NCBI GenBank assembly: GCA_016861105.1
Contig: BOKS01000012.1
Span: 62,001-126,000, forward strand
DNA: 64,000 nucleotides
DNA from: Betaproteobacteria bacterium
GTDB lineage: Bacteria > Pseudomonadota > Gammaproteobacteria > Burkholderiales > Casimicrobiaceae
Direction of reading: 5' to 3'
Shown: positions 31,452 to 43,875 of the stretch, in pieces
How positions within the stretch are numbered: position 1 is the stretch's first letter
Layout of the letters: each line of letters begins with the position of its first letter
Position numbers and translations under genes: made by a program
The notes under the pieces: generated by a model
The model's input: the letters and a program-made list of their open reading frames with translations, nothing else
Told to the model about the DNA's origin: nothing
The model's database searches: none

Positions 31452-32663
31452 TCAGTGCACCGCGCCGGCGTCCAGCAGCGCCGCGCGCTCCTGCACGTCG
31501 TAGCCCAGCTCGGCGAGCAGCGCGTCGCGGTGCTCCGAGGGTGCGGGCGGCCGCGACGCCGGCGCGGGCCGCCGGCCGTCGACGCGGAACCCCGGCCGCA
31601 TCACCTGCACGTCGCGCGGGGTGCCGGGAACGTCGTCAAAGCTCGCCAGGAGCTCGCCCTCGCGCGCGTGCGGATGCGCGAGGATCTCCGGCACCGTGAG
31701 CACGCGGCCGGCGGGCACGCCCGCGCGCTCCAGCAGCGCTTCCCACTCGGCGGCCGGCCGCCCCGCGAGACGCTGCTCCAGCAGCGCGGTCAGCTCCGCG
31801 CGGTGGCGCTTGCGCGCCTCGCGATCGGCGAACCGCGGGTCGCGCTCGAGCCCGGACAGGCCGAGCACCCCGAGCAGGGCCTCGAACTGCTTCTGCTCGT
31901 TCGCAGCGATGTTGAGCAACCCGTCGCCGGTGCGAAACGCGCCCGACGGCGCCGCCGTGAAGTTGTCGTTGCCGAGCGGCCGCGGCTCGATCCCCGCGTT
32001 GAGGTAGTTCGAGACCACCCAGCCCATCGTCGCCAGCGTCGCGTCGAGCATCGCCACGTCGACGAACGCGCCCTCGCCGGTGGTGCGGGCGCGCAGCAGC
32101 GCGGCGGCGACGGCGAACGCCGCCGTCAGCCCGCCGATCGTGTCGCAGACCGGATAGCCGACGCGCAGCGGCGCGCTGCGCTCGTCGCCGGTGACGCTCA
32201 TCACGCCCGCGAGCCCCTGCACGATCTGGTCGTAGGCCGGGCGCTGCGCCAGCGGCCCCGACTGGCCGAAGCCCGAGATGGCGCACACCACCAGCGACGG
32301 CCGGATCGCGCGCAGCCGCTCGGGCGCAAGTCCCAGGCGCGCCATCACGCCGGGGCGGAAATTCTCGACGAGCGCGTCCGTACGCGCGACCAGCCGCTCG
32401 AACACCTCGCGCCCGCGCGGATGCTTGAGGTCGAGCGCGATCGACTCCTTGCCGGCGTTCGCCGCGAGGAACGAGATGCCCATGCCGGCGCGCGCGTACG
32501 CCGGGTCCGCCCCCAGGCGCCGCGCGAGGTCGCCGCTCGGGCTCTCCACCTTGATCACGCGCGCGCCCAGGCACGCGAGCTGGTAGCACGCGAAGGGCCC
32601 CGCCAGGACGTTCGTCAGGTCGAGGACCGTGACGCCGGCGAGCGGCGCGGTGGCGGTGGTCAT
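31452..32663 (-). CDS. CaiB/BaiF family (family III) CoA-transferase
   Basis: A 403-residue enzyme that moves CoA between carboxylic acids. LAGVTVLDLTNVLAGPFACY, RVIKVESPSGDLARRLG and VENFRPGVMARLGL are typical N-terminal blocks. The catalytic aspartate of the family sits in the VDVAMLDATLATMGW segment. GEGAFVDVAML and TGDGLLNIAANEQKQF are further family hallmarks. ATG 32663 is chosen; it starts seven bases after the mnmE stop, so the gene may be transcribed with mnmE. Together with tctCBA it suggests import and CoA-activation of a di- or tricarboxylate. Acyl specificity unknown. Confidence 0.92.
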   Translation of the reverse strand: MTTATAPLAGVTVLDLTNVLAGPFACYQLACLGARVIKVESPSGDLARRLGADPAYARAGMGISFLAANAGKESIALDLKHPRGREVFERLVARTDALVENFRPGVMARLGLAPERLRAIRPSLVVCAISGFGQSGPLAQRPAYDQIVQGLAGVMSVTGDERSAPLRVGYPVCDTIGGLTAAFAVAAALLRARTTGEGAFVDVAMLDATLATMGWVVSNYLNAGIEPRPLGNDNFTAAPSGAFRTGDGLLNIAANEQKQFEALLGVLGLSGLERDPRFADREARKRHRAELTALLEQRLAGRPAAEWEALLERAGVPAGRVLTVPEILAHPHAREGELLASFDDVPGTPRDVQVMRPGFRVDGRRPAPASRPPAPSEHRDALLAELGYDVQERAALLDAGAVH

Positions 32664-32670
32664 GGCAGCC

Positions 32671-34053
32671 TCACTTCCCGATGCAGAACCGCGAGAAGAT
32701 CGCGCCGAGCAGGTCGTCGGCGGTGAACTCGCCGGTGATCGTCGACAGCGCCTGCTGCGCCTCGCGCAGCGACTCGGCGAAGAGCTCCAGCGCCGGCACA
32801 CGCTCGCGGATCTGCGCGCCGGCCTCGTCGAGGTGCAGCGCGGCCTCGCGCAGCGCCGCGAGGTGGCGCTCGCGCGCGATGAAGGCGTCCTCGCCCACGC
32901 TCGCCACGCCCGCCACCGCCAGCACCTCGCGCTCGAGCAGGTCGCAGCCCGCGCCGCTCAGCGCCGACAGCCAGACGTGCGTGCGGCCGTCGCGCCGCTC
33001 GACACGCTGCGCCGTACCGGCGAGGTCGGCCTTGTTGTGCACGACGAGCCGCGGCAGCGACGGCGGCAGCGCCGCGACGATCGCCGCGTCGTCGGCGTGC
33101 ATCGCGTCGGCGGCCGCGCGCGCGTCGACCAGCACCAGCGCGAGGTCGGCGCGGCGGATCGCGGCCCACGTGCGCTCGATGCCCAGCCGCTCGACCTCGT
33201 CGGCGGTGTCGCGCAGGCCTGCGGTGTCGACGACCGTCAGCGGGATGCCACCGATCTCCACGGGGCGCTCGACCGTGTCGCGCGTCGTGCCGGCGACCGG
33301 CGTGACGATCGCCGCGTCCTCGCGGACGAGCCGGTTCAGCAGGCTCGACTTGCCGACGTTGGGCCGGCCGACCAGCACGACCGTGAGTCCCCTCGCGAGC
33401 CGCACGCCGGTCGCCGCCCGCGCGAGCAACGTCTCCAGTGCGCCGCGCAGCGCGTCGAGCTGCCCGGCGGCGTCCGCCGCCCGTACGAACTCGATGTCCT
33501 CGTCGGGAAAGTCCAGCGTCGCCTCGGTGAACATGCGCAGCCGCGTCACCGCGTCCACCAGCGCGTGCACCTCGCGCGAGAACTCGCCGGAGAGGCTGCG
33601 GACCGCCGCGCGCGCCGCGGTCGCGGTCGCCGCCTCGATCAGGTCGGCCACCGCCTCGGCCTGCGCGAGGTCGAGCTTGCCGTTCAGGAACGCGCGTCTG
33701 GTGAACTCCCCGGGCTCGGCGACGCGCGCGCCGAGCGCCACGCAGCGCGCGAGCAGGAGCCGCAGCGCGACCGGGCTGCCGTGGCCGTGCAGCTCGAGCA
33801 CGTCCTCGCCGGTGAACGAGGCCGGGGCTGGAAAGTGCAGCGCGAGCCCCTGGTCGAGCGGCTCGCCGCGCGCGCCGCGGAAGGTCGCGACGGTGGCCAC
33901 GCGCGGGAGGGGCAGCTGCCGGCCGAGCACGCCGTCCGCGATGCGCGCGACCGCTTCGCGAGCGCCGGAGACGCGCACGATGCCGACGCCGCCGCGCCCG
34001 GGCGGCGTCGCGATCGCGACGATGGTGGCGGGGGAGACGTCGGCGGCGGGCAC
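32671..34053 (-). CDS. mnmE: tRNA modification GTPase MnmE
   Basis: A 460-residue GTPase that works with MnmG on wobble uridine-34. The tetrahydrofolate-binding N-terminal domain starts TIVAIATPPGRGGVGIVRVSG. The inserted G domain has GRPNVGKSSLLN (G1, residues 229-240), AGTTRDT (G2), DTAGLRDT (G3) and VHNKADL (G4). The C-terminus FSRFCIGK carries the catalytic C-I-G-K. It starts at GTG 34053. The CaiB gene follows within seven bases. Confidence 0.97.
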   Translation of the reverse strand: MPAADVSPATIVAIATPPGRGGVGIVRVSGAREAVARIADGVLGRQLPLPRVATVATFRGARGEPLDQGLALHFPAPASFTGEDVLELHGHGSPVALRLLLARCVALGARVAEPGEFTRRAFLNGKLDLAQAEAVADLIEAATATAARAAVRSLSGEFSREVHALVDAVTRLRMFTEATLDFPDEDIEFVRAADAAGQLDALRGALETLLARAATGVRLARGLTVVLVGRPNVGKSSLLNRLVREDAAIVTPVAGTTRDTVERPVEIGGIPLTVVDTAGLRDTADEVERLGIERTWAAIRRADLALVLVDARAAADAMHADDAAIVAALPPSLPRLVVHNKADLAGTAQRVERRDGRTHVWLSALSGAGCDLLEREVLAVAGVASVGEDAFIARERHLAALREAALHLDEAGAQIRERVPALELFAESLREAQQALSTITGEFTADDLLGAIFSRFCIGK

Positions 34054-34084
34054 GCGCCAAGCTTAGCGCGTGCTCCGCCGCACG

Positions 34085-34936
34085 CTACGGCGCGGCGCGC
34101 ACCAGTTCGACGCGCCGCGGGGCCTCGCCGGCCGCGAGCAGCTCCCCGGCGAGGCGACCGTCACCGATGGCCGCGAGCCGCAGCGTCACCGACCCGGCGC
34201 CGCCGTCGGCCACGAGGTCGACGCGCGTGCCTTCGATGCGCCGCTCGGCGATGCGCAGCGTGCGCCCGCGCCAGCGCAGCGTGCCGGAGACGCTCTGCCA
34301 CGCCTGCGCGAGCTCGAGCGCGACGGCCTCCGCGCCCGCGCCGCCGCTCCAGCCGCCACCGACCTTCGCCGGCACCGTCCAGCGGTGCAGCGTGCTGCGC
34401 TTGGCCACCCCCACCGTCTTGCCCGGGGCGTCGACCTCGATCGTCGCGTCGGCCGGCCAGTCGCCGAGCCCGTAGTCGTGCGACACGATGCGTGCGCCGG
34501 GCCGCAGGGTCGCATACAGGCGCGGCGCGAGCCGCGCGTTGACGTCCGGCAGCAGGTACATCGTGACGACGTCCGTGCCCGCGTAGTCGGTCTCGAACAG
34601 GTCCTGCGCGGCGAAGGTCGCGCGCGCCTCGAGCCCGGCCGCGCGGGCGTTCTCGCGGCTTGCGGCCACGAGCCGCGGGTCGATCTCGACGCCGTGGGCG
34701 ACGGCCCCGCGCCGCGCCGCGGCGACGACGATGCGCCCGTCGCCGCTGCCGAGGTCGAGCAGCCGCTCGCCCGCGCGCACCCCGGCGAGGTCGAGCATCG
34801 CCCGCACGACGTTGTCGGGCGTGGTGACGTAGGGCGTGTCGAGGTCGGGCGCGCCGGACTGCGCGCCCGCCGGCGCGGACGCGTTTGCGAGCGCGAGCAC
34901 CGCGCAGGCCGCCGCCAGCGCGCGCGCCGGCGTCAT
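34085..34936 (-). CDS. SAM-dependent methyltransferase with N-terminal signal peptide
   Basis: A 283-residue protein. The first 26 residues (MTPARALAAACAVLALANAS, then APAGAQ) look like a cleavable signal peptide. A Rossmann methyltransferase follows, with motif I RLLDLGSGDGRIVVAAARRG and the downstream GVEIDPRLV. The C-terminal third is beta-rich. An exported SAM enzyme is odd, since SAM is cytosolic. The hydrophobic segment might instead be an uncleaved anchor that leaves the domain in the cytoplasm. ATG 34936 overlaps the yidC stop by four bases, an unusual insertion in the yidC-mnmE order. Substrate unknown. Confidence 0.75.
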   Translation of the reverse strand: MTPARALAAACAVLALANASAPAGAQSGAPDLDTPYVTTPDNVVRAMLDLAGVRAGERLLDLGSGDGRIVVAAARRGAVAHGVEIDPRLVAASRENARAAGLEARATFAAQDLFETDYAGTDVVTMYLLPDVNARLAPRLYATLRPGARIVSHDYGLGDWPADATIEVDAPGKTVGVAKRSTLHRWTVPAKVGGGWSGGAGAEAVALELAQAWQSVSGTLRWRGRTLRIAERRIEGTRVDLVADGGAGSVTLRLAAIGDGRLAGELLAAGEAPRRVELVRAAP

Positions 34937-36642
34937 CGCCGTTTCGCGGCGGCGAGCTCGGCTTCCTTCTCCAGCATCCGGTTCATGTGCCACTGCTGGC
35001 CGATCTGCAGGATGTTGTTGACGAGCCAGTAGAGCACGAGTCCCGACGGGAAGAAGATGAACAGCACCGAGAAGGCGACCGGCATGATCTGCATGATCCG
35101 CGCCTGCATCGGATCGGTGATCGGCGTCGGCGACAGCTTGACCTGCAGGTACGCCGTGATCGCGTAGACCACCGGCAGCACGAAGTACGGATCGGGCGCG
35201 GACAGGTCGCGGATCCAGCCCAGCCAGGGCGTGTAGCGCAGCTCGACGGCGGACAGCAGAACCCAGTAGAGCGCGATGAACACGGGGATCTGCACGAGGA
35301 TCGGCAGGCACCCGCCGAGCGGGTTGATCTTCTCCTGCTTGTAGAGCTCCATCATCTTCATCTGGAGCGCCTGCTTGTCGTTGGCGTACTGCTCCTGCAG
35401 CGCCTTGAGCTTCGGCGCCACGAGCTTCATCTTCGCCATCGAGCGCGCCGAGGCGGCGTTCAGCGGGTAGAAGGCGAGCTTGATCAGGATCGTCATCACG
35501 ATGATCGCCCAGCCCCAGTTGCCGATCAGGCCGTGCAGCCACTTGAGCAGCCAGAACAGCGGCGCGGCGAGCACCGTGAAGATGCCGTAGTCGACGACCA
35601 GGTCGAAGCCCGGCGCGAGGTTGCCGATGATCTCCTGCTCCTGCGGGCCGGCGTACAGCGGCACGCTCACCGACGCGCTCGCGCCGGGGGCGACCTCACC
35701 CAGCGGCAGGATCACGCCGGCGGCGTAGAGGCCGTTGTCGAGCTTGCGCGCGTAGAACTCGCGCTCGCGCCTCGGCTCGGACGCCGGCAGCCAGGCGTTG
35801 ACGAAGTAGTGCTCGATCATCGCGACCCAGCCGTTGTCCGTCTTGGCGGTGTACGGGGGCTTGCGCGACGCGTCGGCGGCGAGCTTGTCGATCTCGCCGA
35901 AGTCGACCTTCTTGAACTTGTCGGTCTCGTTGTAGACGACCGGGCCCGTGTAGGAGACCGGCGTCCACGAGCTCTGCGGCACCGCGGTCTTCGTGTCGCG
36001 CGTCAGCTGGAAGTAGGCGAAGGGCGCGATCGGCTCGCCGCGCCGGTTGGTGATGTCGAACCGCGCGTCGATGACGTAGGTCCCGCGGTGGAAGGTCAGC
36101 GTCTGCACGACCTCCTCGCCCGCCGGCGTGGTCGCCGTCAGCTTGAGCTCGAGCCGGTCGCTGCCCGGGAGAAGCTCGCGCGGCCCGGGCTGCACCTGGT
36201 ACACGGTGCGGTGGGTGGGCAGCCCCTCGCCGAGCAGCCCGGCCTGCGCGACCGCGGTGCGCTCGCCGTTGCGCTGCAGGACGAGGTAGGGCTTGGACGC
36301 GTCGGTGGCGTCGCGGTGCTTCGTCAGCGCCACCTGGGCGATGACCCCGCCGACGGGATCGATCGTCGCGCGGTACAGGTCGGTGCGGATCTCGACCGGC
36401 TGCGCCTGCGTCGTGACGGTTCCCGCCGGCGCCGGGGCGGCCGCGCCGGGCACGGCAGCCGCGCCCGGGGCCGGGGCGGCGGGCGACGCGGCCGGCACGT
36501 CGGCCGGCTTCGCGGGCTCGCCCGCGGGCGCCGCCTTCTGCACGACCGGCGGCGGCGGGTTCACGTGCCTCTGCCACGCCTCCCACAGGAACAGCAGCGA
36601 GAACGAGAAGACGAGGAACAGGATCAGGCGTTGCGAGTCCAT
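34933..36642 (-). CDS. yidC: Membrane protein insertase YidC
   Basis: A 569-residue inner-membrane insertase and chaperone acting with or without SecYEG. Layout: N-terminal helix (MDSQRLILFLVFSFSLLFLW), a Pro/Ala-rich linker (about 30-85), the large periplasmic beta-domain, then the five-helix core starting near residue 355 with LFWLLKWLHGLIGNWGWAI. The conserved hydrophilic-groove Arg is likely in the cytoplasmic helix before it. The C-terminus is short and basic. It lies 24 bases after yidD. Confidence 0.97.
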   Translation of the reverse strand: MDSQRLILFLVFSFSLLFLWEAWQRHVNPPPPVVQKAAPAGEPAKPADVPAASPAAPAPGAAAVPGAAAPAPAGTVTTQAQPVEIRTDLYRATIDPVGGVIAQVALTKHRDATDASKPYLVLQRNGERTAVAQAGLLGEGLPTHRTVYQVQPGPRELLPGSDRLELKLTATTPAGEEVVQTLTFHRGTYVIDARFDITNRRGEPIAPFAYFQLTRDTKTAVPQSSWTPVSYTGPVVYNETDKFKKVDFGEIDKLAADASRKPPYTAKTDNGWVAMIEHYFVNAWLPASEPRREREFYARKLDNGLYAAGVILPLGEVAPGASASVSVPLYAGPQEQEIIGNLAPGFDLVVDYGIFTVLAAPLFWLLKWLHGLIGNWGWAIIVMTILIKLAFYPLNAASARSMAKMKLVAPKLKALQEQYANDKQALQMKMMELYKQEKINPLGGCLPILVQIPVFIALYWVLLSAVELRYTPWLGWIRDLSAPDPYFVLPVVYAITAYLQVKLSPTPITDPMQARIMQIMPVAFSVLFIFFPSGLVLYWLVNNILQIGQQWHMNRMLEKEAELAAAKRR

Positions 36643-36666
36643 GCGGCCCCGGAAGGTCGGCGAGGG

Positions 36667-36909
36667 TCAGGCCGGGCGCGACGCGGAGTCGCCCGAAGGC
36701 TCGGGCACCGGGTCGTAGCCGCCTGGATGGTAGGGGTGGCACTTCGCGATCCGCTTCGCGGCGAGCCAGCTGCCGGCGGCGGCGCCGTGCCGCTCGATCG
36801 CCTCGCGCGCGTAGTCCGAGCAGGTCGGGAAGAAGCGGCAGTTCGCGCCGAGCATCGGGCGCAGCAGGTACTGGTAGCCGCGGATCGCCGCGATCAGCAC
36901 GGGCTTCAC
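36667..36909 (-). CDS. yidD: Membrane protein insertion efficiency factor YidD
   Basis: An 80-residue protein associated with YidC-dependent insertion. [19 protein letters not shown] and [14 protein letters not shown] are the family hallmarks, both intact. ATG 36909 overlaps the rnpA stop by four bases. The order rpmH-rnpA-yidD-yidC is conserved. Confidence 0.95.
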   Translation of the reverse strand: MKPVLIAAIRGYQYLLRPMLGANCRFFPTCSDYAREAIERHGAAAGSWLAAKRIAKCHPYHPGGYDPVPEPSGDSASRPA

Positions 36910-37292
36910 GGCGTCGACCTCGCGGCCATCTGCGCCACGGCGCGTGCCAGCAGGTCGGCCGCCTCGCGCGCGGCGGCGTCGACGGCGCCGCGCGGGAGAG
37001 GCGCCTTCAGCCGGACGATCACGTCGTAGGGGAGCGTCTGCTCGCGCGCGCCGCGGAAAGCCTCGCGCACCAGGCGCCGGAAGCGGTTGCGGTCGACCGC
37101 GCGCCGCAGCGCCTTGCGGCCCACGACCAGCCCGAAGCGGCCCACGGGCAGGGCGGCGGGCTTCGCGATGATCTGCACCTGGCGGCCGTCGAAACGCGCC
37201 CCGTCGCGGAACACCGCCTCGAACGCCCCCGTCCCGGTCAGGCGGTGCGGCCGGGCGCCCGGCGCGGGGCGCGGGGGGAGGCGCTCGTTCAG
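36906..37292 (-). CDS. rnpA: Ribonuclease P protein component
   Basis: A 128-residue basic protein subunit of RNase P, which matures tRNA 5' ends. The RNR motif is present: [39 protein letters not shown] is the usual start of the fold. No ATG, GTG or TTG is found at a sensible N-terminus. CTG 37292, overlapping the rpmH stop as CTGA, is the best candidate, since the conserved region begins about 16 residues later. An extension upstream to ATG 37589 would run antisense-free through rpmH and is unlikely. The start is the uncertain part; the gene itself is not. Confidence 0.88.
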   Translation of the reverse strand: MNERLPPRPAPGARPHRLTGTGAFEAVFRDGARFDGRQVQIIAKPAALPVGRFGLVVGRKALRRAVDRNRFRRLVREAFRGAREQTLPYDVIVRLKAPLPRGAVDAAAREAADLLARAVAQMAARSTP

Positions 37293-37423
37293 ACGGACAG
37301 GCGGGCGCGGCCCTTCGCGCGGCGCGCGGAGAGCACCTTGCGGCCGCCCACCGTCTTCATCCGGGCGCGAAATCCGTGGGTCCGCGCGCGGCGGATCTTC
37401 GAGGGCTGGAAAGTGCGTTTCAT
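37289..37423 (-). CDS. rpmH: 50S ribosomal protein L34
   Basis: A 44-residue ribosomal protein: [20 protein letters not shown] is the standard start, followed by [23 protein letters not shown] 37423 is the correct start; a longer frame upstream adds 18 residues that do not belong. Promoter elements lie about 165-195 bases upstream. It is the first gene of the rpmH-rnpA-yidD-yidC cluster reading away from dnaA. Confidence 0.97.
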   Translation of the reverse strand: MKRTFQPSKIRRARTHGFRARMKTVGGRKVLSARRAKGRARLSV

Positions 37424-37587
37424 GGTGGCGGGCAGCGCTTCGGGTGGTCGGCGGGACAGCCCCGGCTGGACGGCCAAGGGCCGGCGAATTCCGGGCCGGT
37501 GGATCCCGGATCGCGCCGGCGCCGCTGGGCGGGCCGGCCCGTGCGGTCACCGCGAAACCTCCCGCGCGACCGCCGGAAAAGCCTTTC

Positions 37588-37617
37588 ATTAGAACAGATT
37601 GCGTGACCGCCTGTCAA
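37588..37617 (-). promoter_or_regulatory. Promoter of rpmH
   Basis: On the minus strand the consensus -35 TTGACA (37617-37612) and -10 TCTAAT (37593-37588) are separated by 18 bases. It points at rpmH, leaving a leader of about 160 bases. Confidence 0.55.
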
Positions 37618-37726
37618 CGAACGCGTCGTGTCAGCCGCGGAGTCCCGCAATGCGAGCGGTCACTTCCCCCGGGTCGCATGCGGGGCCGACACTTCCCGGG
37701 ACTCGTGGTCGCAGTGTCAACGCTGC

Positions 37727-37735
37727 TGTGGATAA
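37727..37735. other. DnaA box
   Basis: TGTGGATAA, i.e. TTATCCACA on the other strand, a perfect high-affinity DnaA box, 61 bases before the dnaA ATG. It may serve the origin or dnaA autoregulation. Confidence 0.8.
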
Positions 37736-37756
37736 CCCGGCTCGCGCCCACTAGAA

Positions 37757-37765
37757 TGTGTATAA
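37757..37765. other. DnaA box
   Basis: TGTGTATAA, i.e. TTATACACA, a perfect match to TTATNCACA, 31 bases upstream of the dnaA ATG and overlapping possible -10 elements (TAGAAT, TATAAC). Confidence 0.7.
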
Positions 37766-37795
37766 CTCGAAGGGCGGCCCGGCGTCGGGAGGACG

Positions 37796-39304
37796 ATGCC
37801 GGCACGCCCGCTGCCCCCGAAGTCGCCCACAAGCGCGGCGCGCGAAGCCGCCCGGGACCCCGCCGTCTTGAACGCCTCCCCGCCCTTTTCGCCCGACGCC
37901 GACGGCTGCTGGTCGGCGTGCCTCGCCGCCTTCCGGCGCGACCTGTCCGCCCAGCAGTTCGCGACGTGGATCCGGCCGCTGCGCTGCGAGCCCGCGGACG
38001 GCCGCCTGCGCGTCCTCGCACCCAACCGCTTCGTGCTGCAGTGGGTCAAGGACCGTTTCGGGCACCGCATCGAGGCCCTGGTCGAGGACGCCAGCGGCCG
38101 CCGCGTGCCCGTCGAGTTCGCGCTGACGCCGGAGGACGCCGTGGCGCCGCCCGCCGCGGAGGCGGCGCCGCAGGCCGCCGACGCCCCGCCGGCGCCGTCC
38201 ACCGGGCCCGTGCCCGCGAAGCCGCCGGCGCCGGCGATCGTCGTCGCGGCGGGCGTCGCGACGCGCCGCCCCGAGCCCCGTCCCGACGCCACCAGCCTCA
38301 ACCGCGCGCTGACCTTCGAGTCCTTCGTGACCGGCAAGGCCAACCAGCTCGCGCGCGCCGCCGGGCTGCAGGTGGCCGAGCACCCCACATCGTACAACCC
38401 GCTGTTCGTCTACGGCGGCGTGGGGCTGGGCAAGACGCACCTCATCCAGGCGATCGGCAACCACATCCTCGCGCAGAACCCGGGCGCCCGCATCCGCTAC
38501 ACGCACGCCGAGTCCTACGTCGGCGACGTCGTGCGCGCCTACCAGCACAAGAGCTTCGAGGAGTTCAAGCGGCACTACCGCTCGCTCGACCTCCTGCTGA
38601 TCGACGACATCCAGTTCCTCGGCAACAAGAGCCGCACGCAGGAGGAGTTCTTCTACCTCTTCAACACGATGATCGAGGCCCACAAGCAGGTCGTGATCAC
38701 GTGCGACAAGTACCCGAAGGAGATCGAGGGGATCGAGGAGCGGCTGATCTCGCGCTTCGGCTGGGGGCTCACCGTGGCCCTCGACCCGCCCGAGCTCGAG
38801 ATGCGCGTGGCCATCCTGCTGTCGAAGGCCGCGCAGGCGCACGTGCGACTCGACGAGCAGGTCGCGTTCTTCATCGCCAAGCACATCCGCAGCAACGTGC
38901 GCGAGCTCGAGGGCGCGCTGAAGCGCGTCGCCGCGTTCGCGAGCTTCCACGGCCACGACATCTCGCTCGGCGTGGCCAAGGAGGCGCTGAAGGACCTGCT
39001 CGCGGTGCAGAACCGCCAGATCAGCGTCGAGAACATCCAGAAGACCGTCGCGGACTACTACAAGCTGCGCGTGACCGACATGCACAGCAAGAAGCGCTCG
39101 CGCGCCGTCGCGCGTCCGCGGCAGGTCGCGATGGCGCTCGCCAAGGAGCTCACGCAGCTGTCGCTCCCCGAGATCGGCAGCAACTTCGGCGGCCGCGACC
39201 ACACGACGGTGCTGCACGCCTGCCGGACGATCGCCTCGCTGCGCGAGACGCATCCGGAGATCAACCACGACGTCACGTTCCTGCTGCAGGTGCTGCGCAG
39301 CTGA
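37796..39304 (+). CDS. dnaA: Chromosomal replication initiator protein DnaA
   Basis: A 502-residue AAA+ initiator. Domain I (about 37-110) is followed by a Pro/Ala-rich linker (about 112-165). The AAA+ domain has Walker A GGVGLGKT at 207-214 and Walker [11 protein letters not shown]. Domain IV near the C-terminus has the DNA-binding signature [18 protein letters not shown] 37796 follows GGGAGG. It opens the rightward plus-strand cluster dnaA-dnaN-gyrB. The linker is longer and more Pro/Ala-rich than in E. coli, as usual in high-GC betaproteobacteria. Confidence 0.98.
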   Translation: MPARPLPPKSPTSAAREAARDPAVLNASPPFSPDADGCWSACLAAFRRDLSAQQFATWIRPLRCEPADGRLRVLAPNRFVLQWVKDRFGHRIEALVEDASGRRVPVEFALTPEDAVAPPAAEAAPQAADAPPAPSTGPVPAKPPAPAIVVAAGVATRRPEPRPDATSLNRALTFESFVTGKANQLARAAGLQVAEHPTSYNPLFVYGGVGLGKTHLIQAIGNHILAQNPGARIRYTHAESYVGDVVRAYQHKSFEEFKRHYRSLDLLLIDDIQFLGNKSRTQEEFFYLFNTMIEAHKQVVITCDKYPKEIEGIEERLISRFGWGLTVALDPPELEMRVAILLSKAAQAHVRLDEQVAFFIAKHIRSNVRELEGALKRVAAFASFHGHDISLGVAKEALKDLLAVQNRQISVENIQKTVADYYKLRVTDMHSKKRSRAVARPRQVAMALAKELTQLSLPEIGSNFGGRDHTTVLHACRTIASLRETHPEINHDVTFLLQVLRS

Positions 39305-39368
39305 CCCGGAGCCCCCGGCTGGACGCGGTCGAAGGGGCCGCCGCGAGCCGCACCCCGGCGGCGGCGAA

Positions 39369-39390
39369 CGGGCGGCGGAGCCGCCGCCCG
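39369..39390 (+). terminator. Terminator-like hairpin after dnaA
   Basis: A perfect 10-bp stem CGGGCGGCGG/CCGCCGCCCG separated by AG, 65 bases after the dnaA stop. It has no T-run. Confidence 0.45.
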
Positions 39391-39451
39391 CCGATGTGCC
39401 GGCGCGGCTCTAAGCCCGCGATTTGCCTAGGAAATACGGGCTCCGACGTAG

Positions 39452-39457
39452 TATAAT
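39452..39457 (+). promoter_or_regulatory. Perfect -10 element upstream of dnaN
   Basis: TATAAT, 173 bases before the dnaN ATG. TTGCCT lies upstream but with a 23-base spacer, so the -35 is uncertain. Confidence 0.4.
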
Positions 39458-39630
39458 TTGTGGATTCCGCGGGGCCGTCGCGGCCATCGCGGAAGCGCCC
39501 CCAAACGATCCACAGGCAGTCACGTGCTTATCCGCCGCGATCGCGACGTCCGGACGCGCTGAAGCGCAACGCCTTTTCCCGGCTGTCCACGCCGCACGGC
39601 CCGCATCATCAACTGTTCTCATGGTTTGAC

Positions 39631-43261
<3,631 letters not shown>

Positions 43262-43632
43262 GCCGCCAACACCGCCAACACCGCCAACGCCGCCACGACG
43301 CCCGCGTCTCGCGGGAAGCGCACGCGCGGCACGGGTGCGAAACGCGGCGTGGTCCGGATGCTGCGATCGCCCGTCTGCACGTCGTGGCGGACACCGCGCA
43401 TCCGTCCGGCGATCGTCCCCTGACGTCGCGTAGCCGTCTCGAACGCGGCGCGGGCAGCGCTGGTCGGGACGCCACCTCGCTCGCGCAGGCCGCCGAACCT
43501 GCCCTGCCGCATCGCGTCAGTCCCGACCCGGCCGCGCGTATCCGGGCGCGCCGGGTTCACCGCGCCCGCCCGAGCCCTGCAGCCGGTCCCGCCGCCTGCG
43601 CTCCTGGCACCCTTCTTGCGGCGCCCGCGTCC
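43262..43632. other. Gene-free gap with a 9-bp tandem repeat
   Basis: A 371-base stretch. CGCCAACAC repeats about 3.5 times at 43264-43295 directly after the gyrB stop. No other gene, RNA or regulatory signal was recognised. The long open frame that crosses it codes for Arg-rich non-protein-like sequence. Confidence 0.6.
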
Positions 43633-43875
43633 ATGGTCACCGATCCGGGCGCAGCCTGCTCGTCGGACTTCTTCGGGCGGCTGCAGGCGTGGCAGCGCCT
43701 GGCCTGGGCCGAGACGAACCAGGCGACGACCTGCTATCTGCAGGGGTGCGCGATCATCGTCCTGGCGCGCTCACCGCAGCAGGCCGCAGCGGCATGGCAC
43801 GAGACGCACGCAGCGCTGCTTCGTCACTCGGCGCGGGTTCTGGCCGGCGCCGTGCGGCTCTGGAGCGAGCAGTAG
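43633..43875 (+). CDS. Small hypothetical protein
   Basis: An 80-residue product from ATG 43633: FFGRLQAWQRLAWAETNQAT is followed by an Ala-rich helix (QQAAAAWHETHAALLRHSAR). It is helical and amphipathic, with two Cys in the N-terminal half. The pattern is vaguely like phasin-type proteins, but the similarity is too weak to name it. The sequence upstream in the frame is Arg-rich and not protein-like, which places the start here. Weak ribosome-binding site. Confidence 0.45.
   Translation: MVTDPGAACSSDFFGRLQAWQRLAWAETNQATTCYLQGCAIIVLARSPQQAAAAWHETHAALLRHSARVLAGAVRLWSEQ

Larger units (their letters stand above)
37424..37795. other. oriC: Probable replication origin region (rpmH-dnaA gap)
   Basis: A 372-base gene-free gap at the point where the coding strand flips. 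It holds two perfect TTATNCACA DnaA boxes near dnaA, a divergent rpmH promoter and an AT-richer patch around 37585-37600. In other Burkholderiales the origin lies here. It is small and has few boxes, so parts of the origin may also lie in the dnaA-dnaN gap, where weaker boxes occur. Confidence 0.55.
39305..39630. other. dnaA-dnaN intergenic region with weak DnaA boxes
   Basis: A 326-base gap with no gene. It contains a terminator-like hairpin (39369-39390), a TATAAT element (39452-39457), and three sites matching TTATCCACA in 7 of 9 bases: near 39458-39466 (on the minus strand), 39506-39514 and 39528-39536. These could be secondary DnaA sites of the origin or regulatory sites of dnaN. Confidence 0.45.

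Noticed and set aside
43264..43295. CRISPR-like repeat after gyrB
   Set aside because: The units are 9 bp in direct tandem with no spacers, so this is a simple repeat.
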